This document shows, one piece after another, positions 16,001 to 23,864 of a DNA stretch of 64,000 nucleotides. This DNA comes from Micromonospora wenchangensis (GTDB taxonomy: Bacteria; Actinomycetota; Actinomycetes; Mycobacteriales; Micromonosporaceae), in contig NZ_MZMV01000001.1 of NCBI RefSeq assembly GCF_002210435.1, positions 248,001 through 312,000 of the forward strand, written 5' to 3'. The position numbers and the translations under genes were made by a program. Each line of letters begins with the position of its first letter. The stretch's first letter is position 1. Below the pieces are notes generated by a model, which worked only from the letters and a program-made list of their open reading frames with translations, did not search any database and was not told the origin of the DNA.

Positions 16001-17366
16001 GCCGGCGCAGCCGGTCAACCCGCTGCTGTTCGGCGCGACGGTCCAGGGTGGCGCCCCGGTCGGAGAGTTCCCGGGCGGCGAGCTGGAGCTGCACGAGCTG
16101 GTCGGCGGAACGACCGAGCACGGCCAGGCAGAGCGGCTGGATCTCCGGCGGCAGGCCGTCGCGCAGCACCCGCAGCGGGTCCTCCTTCTGCGCGACGACG
16201 AGCACCCGCTTGCCGTGCGCCATCAGGTGGCAGATCAGGTTGCGGATGGTGTGCGTCTTGCCGGTGCCGGGTGGCCCCTGCACGGCGACGTTGCGGTGCT
16301 GGGCGAGCCGGCGGGCGATGGACTCCTGCGCCTCGTTGGTGGGCAGCGGCATGAGCAGCCGCTCCCCCAGCGGCTGCCACCGTTGCGGCTCGTCCTGCGG
16401 CATCTCCAGCCGGCTCGGCTCGTGGGCGAGGATGGCGGCGAGCGCGCCGATGCCCGTGGTGTCACCGGTGAGCAGCCGGGCCCGCAGCTCCTCCAGGAAC
16501 CGGCGCAGCATCCGCTGCCGGGGCCGCACGAACAGCACCCCGGTGTCGTGCACGTGCGGGCCGGTGGGGGCGGGGGCGTCGGCGTCGCGCAGCACCGGGT
16601 CGTGGCCGAGGCGGCGCAGCGCCCGCTCGAAGAACTCCCGCCTGTCGAACTCCGCCCAGACGTCGAGGTCGAGCTGCCCGCCGGACCCGGCCAGGGCCAG
16701 CAGTTGCCGCAGGTACCGTTCGTCGAGGCCGGTCAGCGGGTCGGTCTGCAACCGGGCCGGCCCCTGCGGCACCACCCGCACGACCGACCGGTCGGGGTCG
16801 TACTCGACGGCGACCGGGGTCACCACCAGCGGATACCGCACCCGGTTACCGGCGACCTCGGTGTGGATGACGCCGTGACCCCAGACGAGTTCGTGGCTGG
16901 CGGCGGTCATGTCGACCCGGTGCATCAGGTCGAACAGGGCGCGGTGCAGCTGGCGTACCCGCTCGGTGCGGGCGGCCTGCTCGGCCCAGGGCCGCCAGTC
17001 CTGCTCCCGCCACTGCTCGAAGCGGGGCCGCAGCCGCGCGATGGTCTCCTCGTCGCCGGTCAGCCTCGGCTCGGCCGGGTAGGGCGGGGTGTCGGCGAGG
17101 TGCGCGACGAACTCGACGGGGGTCTTCAGCCGGCGGGGTGCCGCCGGCAGGCCGACCTGGAGCCAGCTCACCCCGTCGGCCGAGACGCCCACCTGGCAGT
17201 CGGGGTGCTCGGGCAGGTCGTGCTGCCAGAACACGTCCGCTGTGGGCACCGTGCGGGCCGGCTTCTCCAGTTGGGCGCGCACGGCCATCAGGTAGTCGAC
17301 CAGCGCGGTGGTGCGCTCCAGGATCAGCGCGGGCGATTCGATGTCGGACGTGGCGCGGGAGAGCAT
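13065..17366 (-). CDS. Giant superfamily 1 helicase with C-terminal Vsr/DUF559-type nuclease
   Basis: 1433 aa. The helicase motifs are VQGPPGTGKTHTIRNL (about 361-376), VVIVDEASQADLF (about 1031-1043), VVGDDQQIGPQ, LTEHFRSVPAIIGF, and TFQGDERDVVLVST near the helicase C-terminus. The about 650 residues between Walker A and B are largely helical with probable coiled coils. The final about 120 residues have the layout of DUF559/Vsr-like endonucleases: DSDFEREVLRRMLRRGF, then a QFRVGSYRIDFVLP strand and LAIECDGDAYHG. The D and E-C-D-G-D residues are the likely metal site. Such fusions occur in defence islands. Its promoter block is identical to that of the 583-1905 helicase. Confidence 0.85.
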   Translation of the reverse strand: MLSRATSDIESPALILERTTALVDYLMAVRAQLEKPARTVPTADVFWQHDLPEHPDCQVGVSADGVSWLQVGLPAAPRRLKTPVEFVAHLADTPPYPAEPRLTGDEETIARLRPRFEQWREQDWRPWAEQAARTERVRQLHRALFDLMHRVDMTAASHELVWGHGVIHTEVAGNRVRYPLVVTPVAVEYDPDRSVVRVVPQGPARLQTDPLTGLDERYLRQLLALAGSGGQLDLDVWAEFDRREFFERALRRLGHDPVLRDADAPAPTGPHVHDTGVLFVRPRQRMLRRFLEELRARLLTGDTTGIGALAAILAHEPSRLEMPQDEPQRWQPLGERLLMPLPTNEAQESIARRLAQHRNVAVQGPPGTGKTHTIRNLICHLMAHGKRVLVVAQKEDPLRVLRDGLPPEIQPLCLAVLGRSADQLVQLQLAARELSDRGATLDRRAEQQRVDRLRRQLEEAERDLGLALAGLRALAEHESARYEIDGVRLSPGDVGGWLRERADRYGDIPDPLAPDLDAPLTGEEFSDLLDVARRTRRSDRAQALRELPTAADLPTAEAIRDDRRELAATRHELDRLADAGVLVAEVRAVGQPALEELGGQLREALTLLTEREGAWTDRLGALSQADANWRIRWEDHVAASQQALADLAAAARVIAGHDVAVAELHLTEPRRLLALLDELRQRFAAGKGVNKLFQGTLARIATDCRIDGEVLRSADDVDIVVAYVTRRRLRHALATRWAEWRAPLGLPAEVGDEPEYWTGRLLTAAATALDWDRRRWPTLLRTVRRVLPRAEHTVDVRRLTALIALLGRATAVFVHDELVAEEHRLDALLQRGMSGVDASDLWRLLDHSYQGDLDGWDALLDEVRRLAALRPEAQRFAQLTGRLRPVAPDWTAQLEDGTAAALHGTGADCLDRWRWRRAQTWFDQVVGSVDPVALGRRVDRTRERIRQLTRELVVASAWLEVSLALDDRRRAALADWTTALRKIGKGTGKNAAQWQAHAQKAMTAAVDAVPVWVMSVDRAIEQFAGGARFDVVIVDEASQADLFALPVLTLAQRAVVVGDDQQIGPQLSFVGSVTGLINSHLVDVPSAEHFDPESSLYDHAVRRSPERILLTEHFRSVPAIIGFSSDTYYGGEIEPLRTDRPAGIGDPVVAVHVPEGVRQELPGYGNVNVAEAEALVTRVVAIVADPAYAGRSVGVVSLLSTSGQALYLLARLREEIGAEEMERRRLRVGDSYTFQGDERDVVLVSTVVSPHQGPVAAFTKRDHHRRVNVAASRARDQLWVFHSVQPDDLRPDDARGLLLRYCQNVTTAEEAYDDLERRCDSDFEREVLRRMLRRGFRPLPQFRVGSYRIDFVLPAPDGRRLAIECDGDAYHGPEQWESDMRRQAVLERVGNCVFVRIRGSVFSRDPEAALAPLWQRIEELGIGGHRKVEEHQS

Positions 17367-17393
17367 GCGGCACCTTTGCTGGCTGTGGCGGTC

Positions 17394-17410
17394 CCCGGCA
17401 CCCTACCGGC
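17394..17410 (-). promoter_or_regulatory. Promoter block with TAGGGT -10, duplicate of 1927-1943
   Basis: The same 17 bases as at 1927-1943 lie 27-44 nt before the helicase-nuclease start. The TAGGGT hexamer is at 17405-17400. Either a shared regulator or coincidence of two GC-rich actinobacterial promoters. Confidence 0.45.
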
Positions 17411-17475
17411 GAATTCCTCCCGGACGGGATCTCCGGTCGGCATTCTTCACCTCTGACGGCTGCCTGGTGGTCGTT

Positions 17476-19074
17476 CTACCGTGCGGCGCTGCGCCGGACG
17501 TGACCGGGAATCCCCAACCACCAGGTTGCCGCCCGTCGGACGACGTCCGGCGCGTCGCAGGTGTCGCGCACCCGTCGGAGCAGGATGTCGTCGCCACAGA
17601 TTCCGAGGCTGTAGACGATGCCGGTCAGCGCGGCGAGTCGGGTGTCGTCGCCGGTTCGTGTCCAGGAGTCCAGGTGCCGTGTCACGGCGTCCGTCCAGAA
17701 GCGTCTCGTGCTGGCCCCCCTGAGGTGCCCCAGGCCGAAGCAGGCAGCCCGGACCAGTTCGGCGGGCAGGTTCGCCGCGACGACGATCCGCTCCACCGCC
17801 GGACGTTCCGGATCGTCGCCGAGCACCCGGACGGCGGTCAGGATCCGCAGGTTCGCCGCCAGCCGGTCGCCCCGCGTCGGTTCGAGTTCCGCGGCGAGTG
17901 CCCGGGCGAGCGGTGGTCCACACGGGGTGGCGGCGACGAGCATCGCCGTATAGAGGCGGACGTCGTTGACCGGGTGGAACAGGATTTCAGCCACCAGGCA
18001 CGACAAGGTCTCACCCAGGGTCACGGTGGGATTTCCGCCCAGCTGCGCCATGACCGTTCGGGCGATCCGACCGGCTGTGGCGGCCTCGGCCGGTGTCGGG
18101 ACGGGTCCGTGGGCACCCGGCGCACGCCGCGGAGGGCTGTTCGTCGCAGCGCGGAAGCGGTGACCGCGCCGGGTCAGCAGGCCGGCCAGAACCTGGGCGT
18201 CCTCGGCGTGTACGGGGTCGGTCAGCAGATCGTCCACAGTGCCGGCGACAACGCGGAGTTGTTCGGGTGTGAAGTGCCCGAAACGGATCTTACGTTCACA
18301 GGCCAGCAACGCGCCGCAGAGCGCACGGTCGTTGGTGGGGTCGTCGAGTTGCCGCAGGACCCCCCGGTTGGCGTCCGGATGCCCGGTGGCGTCCAGCGCA
18401 CCGACCACCTCGATGAAGATCTGGTTCTCCCGGTCCGCCCCCAGATCCGCGCACGCCGCCACGGCGGCCGGGCCGCAGGACGGGTGCCCGAGCAGCCGGT
18501 TGAGCGCCTCGAACCGCTGCTGCCACGGCACCCCGCTGGCGATGATCATTTCGCTGACCAGCCGCTCGGTCATCCGGGCCCGGGCGGACCGGGGCGTCAA
18601 CACCAGGCCGGGTCGCGCAGCGACCAGCCCGGAGAGCCGGTCCCACTGCGCCCCCGTCATCACCGCCGGAGACAACGCCCGGTCGAGTAGCTCGTCCAAC
18701 TGCTCCTCGTCGCCAGGCGTCACGGGCCACCGGTCGGCCGCCGTCGCCGCCCCGTCACGGCCCCTGGCGTGTCGACGGAGGACGGCGACGACGGCGGCGA
18801 GCTTGCCCTCGGGCAACTGGAGCAGTTCCTCGTAGCGGGTGACCGCCGCGGAAGGCGGTCGGACGACGCCGGTCTCCCAACGGGAGATCCTGCTCTCGGT
18901 GACCGAGCCGGTCCAGGAGCCACCACGGAAGGCGGCGGCGAAACGTTTGGCCTGCGCCCACCCCCCGTCTGCGCCGAGCAACCGGTTGCAGCGCAACAAC
19001 CAGGCCACGCGCTCGGTGGCGCTCGGCATCGTCCCGGTCCGGCCGAAGGCTGCGGGTGGCGTCAGGTCACTCAT
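17476..19074 (-). CDS. Large XRE-type regulator with helical repeat C-terminus
   Basis: 532 aa from ATG 19074; a TTG 36 nt upstream is possible. Residues about 15-90 resemble an XRE helix-turn-helix with an insertion (ERVAWLLRCNRLLG, then TESRISRWETGVVRPPSAAVTRYEELL). The rest, about 400 residues, is alpha-helical with many Ala/Leu/Arg helices and no catalytic motif, similar in feel to HEAT-type arrays. In actinomycetes such proteins are usually annotated as hypothetical regulators. It is divergent from the small secreted DUF2690 protein and could regulate it. Confidence 0.6.
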   Translation of the reverse strand: MSDLTPPAAFGRTGTMPSATERVAWLLRCNRLLGADGGWAQAKRFAAAFRGGSWTGSVTESRISRWETGVVRPPSAAVTRYEELLQLPEGKLAAVVAVLRRHARGRDGAATAADRWPVTPGDEEQLDELLDRALSPAVMTGAQWDRLSGLVAARPGLVLTPRSARARMTERLVSEMIIASGVPWQQRFEALNRLLGHPSCGPAAVAACADLGADRENQIFIEVVGALDATGHPDANRGVLRQLDDPTNDRALCGALLACERKIRFGHFTPEQLRVVAGTVDDLLTDPVHAEDAQVLAGLLTRRGHRFRAATNSPPRRAPGAHGPVPTPAEAATAGRIARTVMAQLGGNPTVTLGETLSCLVAEILFHPVNDVRLYTAMLVAATPCGPPLARALAAELEPTRGDRLAANLRILTAVRVLGDDPERPAVERIVVAANLPAELVRAACFGLGHLRGASTRRFWTDAVTRHLDSWTRTGDDTRLAALTGIVYSLGICGDDILLRRVRDTCDAPDVVRRAATWWLGIPGHVRRSAAR

Positions 19075-19208
19075 GGCAAGTCCCGATGCGGAGAGAGTTC
19101 GCCCGTGCAATCGATCTTTTAAGACGCTTGTCTATACGTAACGTCATTATGGCGCGCACGTCCATCGACCGGCCGGTGCCACGTCTCGACCAACCGAGGA
19201 GTTCCCCG

Positions 19209-19643
19209 ATGAAACGTTCCTTCGTGGTCCTGGTGACCGCGGCGCTGTTCGCCGTCACCGCGTTCCTCCTGCCGTCCACCTCCGCCTCCGCCGGTCCGGG
19301 CAGCGGATCAGCAGTCAGCGGGATCGGCATCCAGGCCGGCTGCTACGGCGACTACTGCTCCGGCAAGGACCCCGAGGCGATGGGGTGCAGCGCCGACGCC
19401 TACACCGTCACCAGCGCCTGGACCGGCAGCTACACCGTCGAGCTGCGATGGTCACCGTCCTGCAAGACCAACTGGGCCAGGATCGGGGCCGGCTACGGCG
19501 GCTCGCTCTGGGTGGTCCAGACGACCGGCTACAAGCAGAGCAGCAGCGGGTCCAACGGCTCGTTCCGGTGGACGGCGATGATCTACAGCCCGTCACTGCT
19601 CTGCCGGGGCGAGGCCGGCTCCACGTACACCAGCTGGGCCTGA
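19209..19643 (+). CDS. Secreted DUF2690-family protein
   Basis: 144 aa with a strong SD (GAGGAG) 5 nt before ATG 19209. The signal peptide is MKRSFVVLVTAALFAVTAF through about ASA (residue 27). The mature part has CYGDYCSGKDPEAMGCSADAYTV and a VELRWSPSCKTNWARI segment, the conserved core of DUF2690 proteins, followed by a YGGSLWVVQTTGY beta region. Five Cys suggest disulfides. It is an extracellular protein of unknown function, ending upstream of a strong hairpin shared with the convergent phosphotransferase gene. Confidence 0.75.
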   Translation: MKRSFVVLVTAALFAVTAFLLPSTSASAGPGSGSAVSGIGIQAGCYGDYCSGKDPEAMGCSADAYTVTSAWTGSYTVELRWSPSCKTNWARIGAGYGGSLWVVQTTGYKQSSSGSNGSFRWTAMIYSPSLLCRGEAGSTYTSWA

Positions 19644-19686
19644 CCTGACGACCCGGCCCGCCGGGTCTCCCCCCGCCCGAACCGGT

Positions 19687-19723
19687 CCGCCGGCCGTCGT
19701 GGAACGTTCACGACGGCCGGCGG
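19687..19723. terminator. 15-bp perfect hairpin between convergent genes
   Basis: CCGCCGGCCGTCGTG (19687-19701) pairs with 19709-19723 around a 7-nt loop. It lies exactly between the DUF2690 gene and the stop of the phosphotransferase gene (19724), serving as a bidirectional terminator. Confidence 0.75.
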
Positions 19724-20884
19724 TCAGCCGGTTTCGGCGCTCGTCCGCGCCAGGTTCTCCGGCACGTCCCGGTCGTGGTAGACCCGCTCGCTCGGCTCGA
19801 TGCCGGCGAGGAACATCGCGTACACCGCCGCCATCCGCAGCCACGCCACCGGCCGCAGCAGCGCCACCGCCCGTTCCGGCCGGCAGCCGGGCACGTCGGC
19901 CCGCCAGCGCGCGCACCAGTCGGCGACGAGGGCGGCGGCCGGCCCGGCGGGCAACTGCTCGGTCAACCGGAGGATGTCGAAGGCCGGGTGGCCGACGAAC
20001 GCGTCACCCCAGTCGATGACGGTGTGCCGCCGCCCGTCGGCGCGGACGTTGCCGGGGTGCAGGTCGCCGTGCACGAGGGTGTCGGGCAGCCCGCAGCGGG
20101 CCACCTCGTCGAGCCGCGTCCCGACGCCGGCGAGCTGCCGGTGCGCCGGATGCAGGGCGAGCGTCGCGCACAGCCACCGGGCCAGGGCGGCGCCGCGCAG
20201 GTCCGGCACTCCGGCGGCGACGAGCCGGTCGACGGCGGGCAGTGTGCGGATCTGGAGGGCGTGGTGCCGGACGGCGATCGTGGCGCGTTCGGCGGCCTCA
20301 GCGCCGTAGCGGTCCTCCCCCGGCACGTGGTCGAGCAGCATCCGCCCCTCGTCGTCGGCGGCGAGCAGGGTGGGGGTGGCCGGGTCGTCGGCCAGCAGCC
20401 GCAGCACCGCCGCCTCGTGCCGGAAGAACACCGGCACCTGCTTGAGCCAGGCGGTGCCGTGCGGCCCGTCGAGCCGCCAGATCGCCGACAGGTTCCAGGT
20501 ACGCTGCTGGGCCGACACGGTCGCCGGCCGGCCCAGCCGGTCGAGCTGCGCGGCGGCCCAGGCCAGGCTCGCCGCCGGCCCGCCCGGCTGCGCGTAGGGC
20601 GCGCGCAGCGGATGCGCCGCCGGCTGCACCGCCTCCGCCGGCAGCAGTGGTACGCGGACCGGGCCGGCCGCCTCGGCCAGGTAGCTGACGTGTCCCCCGG
20701 GTGGGCGGCCGCGCCGTCCGGCGAGCAGCCGCAGCACCGTCACGTCGACGTCGTACGCGGCGCGGGCCCCGGCGACGACCGCCGCCGCGTCCTGCCACCA
20801 GGGCACCGGCACGTCGAAGTCGGGTAGCGCGCCGAGCGTCCGGCCGGTGGCGTCGACCAGGACGAGGCGGACGGTGCGGGACAT
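19724..20884 (-). CDS. APH-family phosphotransferase with extra N-terminal domain
   Basis: 386 aa. The C-terminal part is an aminoglycoside-phosphotransferase-like kinase: WLKQVPVFFRHEAAVLRLL for the N-lobe, LVHGDLHPGNVR (about 268-279) for the catalytic loop, VIDWGDAFVGHPAFD (about 290-304) for the metal-binding motif. Before it, about 110 residues (TVRLVLVDATGRTLGALPDFDVPVPWWQDAAAVV) look like a small alpha/beta domain reminiscent of Nudix-linked N-termini, without a Nudix box. The substrate is unknown. The gene ends at the shared hairpin and runs toward the DUF2690 gene. Confidence 0.75.
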   Translation of the reverse strand: MSRTVRLVLVDATGRTLGALPDFDVPVPWWQDAAAVVAGARAAYDVDVTVLRLLAGRRGRPPGGHVSYLAEAAGPVRVPLLPAEAVQPAAHPLRAPYAQPGGPAASLAWAAAQLDRLGRPATVSAQQRTWNLSAIWRLDGPHGTAWLKQVPVFFRHEAAVLRLLADDPATPTLLAADDEGRMLLDHVPGEDRYGAEAAERATIAVRHHALQIRTLPAVDRLVAAGVPDLRGAALARWLCATLALHPAHRQLAGVGTRLDEVARCGLPDTLVHGDLHPGNVRADGRRHTVIDWGDAFVGHPAFDILRLTEQLPAGPAAALVADWCARWRADVPGCRPERAVALLRPVAWLRMAAVYAMFLAGIEPSERVYHDRDVPENLARTSAETG

Positions 20885-20962
20885 GCCCGGACGGTAACGG
20901 TGACCCCGGCAGCGGGCGAGCCGATTAGCGCGCCGGAGCGGGCCACCTGGTCACGGGAGGGG

Positions 20963-21700
20963 TCAGCGTCCCGGGTCGATGGCGAGGATCGCGTCGAGGC
21001 CCCGCAGGAAGAGGTCGTCGTCGCTCCACCGTGTGCCGTCGAGGTGGCCGGAGGCGACGAGGGTGGGATAGGCGGCGGGGTTCGCCACGAGGTGGCGACG
21101 GGCGTCGGCGCGTACCTGGGGATCGTCGGTCTGCCGCCAGGTGGCCTCGGTGAGCGCCGCGCCGATCACGTAGTTGGCCACCAGCCTGGTCACCACGGCC
21201 AGGTGGACGCCGGTGAACCCGGCGCGGACCAGCGCCGACTGCAGGAACTCCGTGCGGGCGAGGACGTGCGGGCCGAGCATGGGGCGGCCGATCAGGCTCG
21301 GCGCCCAGGGGTGGCGGAGCATGGCCGCCCGCCATCCGGACGTCAGTGTGCGGACGTCGTCGCGCCAGTCGGGGCCGGCGGCCGGCAGCGGCACCTCGCC
21401 GAAGATGTGGTCGACCGCCAGGTCGAGGACGTCGTCCCGGGTCGCGACGTGCCAGTAGAGGGCGGTGGGGGTCACGGCGAGGAGTTCGGCCAGCCGGCGC
21501 ATGGTCAGCCCGTCGACGCCGGTGCGGTCGAGCAGGTCCACGGCCGCCGTCACGATCCGTTGCCGGGTCAGCGGGGTGGTCCGGCGGTTGCGGGCCGGCT
21601 CCGTCCGGAGCCAGATCGGGGCGGGCCGGCCGTCCGGTCGCCCGGCCGGTCGGTCACTGAATTCGGTCGCGTCCACCCGCAGCAGCCTAGTACCGTGCAC
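20963..21700 (-). CDS. TetR/AcrR-family transcription regulator
   Basis: 245 aa from GTG 21700; GTG 21676 is an alternative. The N-terminal HTH is TPLTRQRIVTAAVDLLDRTGVDGLTMRRLAELLAVTPTALYWHVATRDDV. The ligand domain resembles the TetR_C type (tetracycline-repressor-like), with WRAAMLRHPWAPSLIGRPMLGPH. The start abuts an AT-rich near-perfect palindrome at 21703-21725, very likely its operator, which also faces the divergent small gene. Typical function is repression of an adjacent transporter or enzyme gene; no transporter is adjacent here. Confidence 0.85.
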   Translation of the reverse strand: MHGTRLLRVDATEFSDRPAGRPDGRPAPIWLRTEPARNRRTTPLTRQRIVTAAVDLLDRTGVDGLTMRRLAELLAVTPTALYWHVATRDDVLDLAVDHIFGEVPLPAAGPDWRDDVRTLTSGWRAAMLRHPWAPSLIGRPMLGPHVLARTEFLQSALVRAGFTGVHLAVVTRLVANYVIGAALTEATWRQTDDPQVRADARRHLVANPAAYPTLVASGHLDGTRWSDDDLFLRGLDAILAIDPGR

Positions 21701-21702
21701 AG

Positions 21703-21725
21703 TTAATTTAACGCTGTTAGATTAA
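21703..21725. promoter_or_regulatory. Probable TetR operator palindrome
   Basis: TTAATTTAAC (21703-21712), a GCT centre, and GTTAGATTAA (21716-21725) form a 10-bp inverted repeat with one mismatch. The AT-rich site stands out in GC-rich DNA, sits 2 bp upstream of the TetR start, and faces the divergent gene at 21776. Confidence 0.7.
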
Positions 21726-21775
21726 TGTTCGCCGGGCCGCGTCCCCGGTGGACGGCGGGTACTCGCGGAAGGGCG

Positions 21776-22012
21776 GTGACGACCGTGCCGCTGATGCGCA
21801 TCCAACTGGACAGCGACCGGTACACCGCGCGCCGGGTGGTGGGACTGCACCGGGCCGGGAAGGTCCACCGCGAATCCCGGGACGCCGCCCGCGCCGAAGT
21901 GTGGCGGCGGGGGCGCACCCCCGCCGCGGAACCCGTCTTCGTCGGCACCACCAACGGCGAGCCCGTCCGGCTCGTCTACGACGTCGAGGTCTACCGGGAC
22001 GTCGTCGGGTAG
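21776..22012 (+). CDS. Small hypothetical protein
   Basis: 78 aa from GTG 21776; GTG 21785 has better SD spacing to GGAAGGG (21767-21773). The sequence is basic and soluble: LDSDRYTARRVVGLHRAGKVHRESRD, then RAEVWRRGRTPAAEPVFVGTTNG, then VRLVYDVEVYRDVVG. No family recognised. It is divergent from the TetR gene and lies downstream of its probable operator, so it may be under TetR control. Confidence 0.5.
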   Translation: MTTVPLMRIQLDSDRYTARRVVGLHRAGKVHRESRDAARAEVWRRGRTPAAEPVFVGTTNGEPVRLVYDVEVYRDVVG

Positions 22013-22027
22013 ACCCCCGCCGGGCGG

Positions 22028-22411
22028 TCAGCGGACCGGGTCGTGGGTGCCGCGCGGGACACCCGGGCGGCAACGGCGCAACCGGTCCGCCGCCATCCGG
22101 CCACCGACGGCCAGGCCGTGCCGCTCGACGGCGGCCAGCCCGTACGCGCTGCACGTCGGGGTGTAGCGGCACTGGCCCGGCCAGCGGTGCGACAACCACC
22201 GCCGGTAACCGAGGATCGCCGCCCGGCCCGCCCGGTCCACCACCGGCGCCCGGCTCACCCGGGCCGCGCCCGCGCCGAGGGTGAGCAGCAGGGAGAACAG
22301 GCCGAAGTCGCAGCAGGGCAGGCCGTCACAGTCGCAGCCGTCGCAGTCGGCGTCGCACCAGTCGCGCTTCTTCTTGCGCTGCTTACGCTTGAAATGGATC
22401 ACGCCGTACAT
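22028..22411 (-). CDS. yidD: YidD-type membrane protein insertion efficiency factor
   Basis: 127 aa. The YidD core is clear: LGYRRWLSHRWPGQCRYTPTCSAYGLAAVERHGLAVGG, with the conserved Cys pair in CRYTPTCS. YidD helps the YidC insertase. Canonical yidD lies between rnpA and yidC. This copy does not, so it is an extra or solitary copy. Unusual feature: the N-terminus has a KRKQRKKKRD basic patch followed by six Cys in 16 residues (C19 to C34) mixed with Asp, which may bind metal. Confidence 0.85.
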   Translation of the reverse strand: MYGVIHFKRKQRKKKRDWCDADCDGCDCDGLPCCDFGLFSLLLTLGAGAARVSRAPVVDRAGRAAILGYRRWLSHRWPGQCRYTPTCSAYGLAAVERHGLAVGGRMAADRLRRCRPGVPRGTHDPVR

Positions 22412-22524
22412 GATGCGACGGTCGCGCCAGCCCCGCTGTCGGGGCCGCCGGTGGGCCGAAGTGGCGGCATCAACCGGGGCCGGACACCACTACTTCGCCC
22501 CAACCGCGAGGAACACCCCAGGGG

Positions 22525-23616
22525 TCAGCGGTTGACGGTGCGGCGGACGCCGTCGTGGCCGGCGCACGGCTTCGGCAGTCCACCGGTCAGGCTGACCGCG
22601 CCGTCGCGGCACAGCACCAGGTAGCCCCGCCCGGCCCAGAACTGCGGCACACAGTCGAACCAGTCGCAGACCCGGTGGTCGGGCTCACGGACCCGCTCGC
22701 CGCCGCAGTAGTCGTACCCCATCGGGTTGGCCGGCGCACCGCAGCGCCGCTCCCGCACCACGGACGGTGACGGGGACGGCTGTGGCGGCCCGGTACGCGG
22801 CCGGGTGACGACCGGAGCGGGCGCGGCGGTGGCCGCCGACGCCACCTCCGGGGTGACCGGCGGATCGGACTCGACCAACACGGCCGGCACCACCAGGGTC
22901 AGCGCGGCGGCCACCGCGACGGTGCGCCGCCCGCCGGGGACGCGGGCGCTGATCCGGGCCTGCGCGGGGGTGGCGATCGCCGGCCGGAACGGCGCGACCT
23001 CGGCATGGGTGGCGATCAGCTCGTCGAGCTGGGCGAGGACGGCGGGCCGCTGCTCGATGGCGTCGGCGAAGGCCAGGGTCAGCACGAACCGGAACTCGGC
23101 CGCCGCGCCCGGCGGCAGTAGCACGCCGGAGGTCTGCCGCCGGTCCAGGACCTGGATCAGGGTGACCGGGGCCGCCGGGTCGTGCAGCAGCCCGGTCATC
23201 CTCCCGTACGCCCAGTCGCGCCGGCCACGCCCGCCGACCAGGACCAGCCGGCGGTTGGTGACCACCGCGATCCCGGCGTCGGTGGCCCGGACCCCGTCGG
23301 GCAGCCGGTGGCGCAACGGCCCCGGCTCCGCCTCGACGACCAGGTCGGGGGCGGGCAGCACGGTGGTGTGCCGGACCTCGACCAGCTGCGCGCCGGGCAT
23401 CGTCCACAGGACCGCCTCGCCGGGGCTCAACGCCAACGGCAGGCCGACCCCGGCCGCCGCGGTGCCCCGCAGGCCGACGGCGAGGGCCCGCAGCCGACGG
23501 AGTTCGTCGTCGCGGCGTCGCCAGGCCCGCTCGACGGCGCGGTAGGCCCGCCGTCGTCGTTCGTTCTGCTGCCGCGCCCAGGTGTAGCGCCAGGTGGAAC
23601 CCGTCGAATCAGTCAT
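22525..23616 (-). CDS. Membrane protein with C-terminal Cys-rich DUF3761-like domain
   Basis: 363 aa from ATG 23616. The N-terminal half is soluble, with a charged coiled-coil start (RQQNERRRRAYRAVERAWRRRDDELRRL) and a region similar to bacterial PH-like domains (GEAVLWTMPGAQLVEV, TNRRLVLVGGRGRRDWAYGRM). A single hydrophobic segment (VAVAAALTLVVPAVLV) is followed by a Pro/Ser linker. The C-terminus has CGAPANPMGYDYCGGERV, CDWFDCVPQFWAGRGYLVLC and SLTGGLPKPCAGHDGVRR, which resembles the extracellular DUF3761 domain. It is probably a one-pass protein with its Cys-rich domain outside. Function unknown. Confidence 0.6.
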   Translation of the reverse strand: MTDSTGSTWRYTWARQQNERRRRAYRAVERAWRRRDDELRRLRALAVGLRGTAAAGVGLPLALSPGEAVLWTMPGAQLVEVRHTTVLPAPDLVVEAEPGPLRHRLPDGVRATDAGIAVVTNRRLVLVGGRGRRDWAYGRMTGLLHDPAAPVTLIQVLDRRQTSGVLLPPGAAAEFRFVLTLAFADAIEQRPAVLAQLDELIATHAEVAPFRPAIATPAQARISARVPGGRRTVAVAAALTLVVPAVLVESDPPVTPEVASAATAAPAPVVTRPRTGPPQPSPSPSVVRERRCGAPANPMGYDYCGGERVREPDHRVCDWFDCVPQFWAGRGYLVLCRDGAVSLTGGLPKPCAGHDGVRRTVNR

Positions 23617-23864
23617 CGCCACGCCGACCCCTCCGCCGTGCGAGCCACCAACCGGGGTGTTCACCCGGCACAACGGCAGCGACAAGACCGACGGACCCGG
23701 CATTACGGATTTACCACCCGATCGGGGGATGGAAATCCACCCGACCGCAGCGACCGCACACCGGTTCACCTTCCGGTTCTCCGCCGTGCGGGGTGCTGCC
23801 GGCGTCGGTAACGTCAGCCGCAGCCGGGCGACGCCGACCGCGCCGCCGACGCGAAGGGGGGCCC

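Noticed and set aside
14211..17456. 1081-codon open frame on the plus strand
   Set aside because: Antisense to the helicase-nuclease gene. The composition is Gly/Gln/Val/Pro-rich with no domain, while the minus strand has clear helicase motifs.
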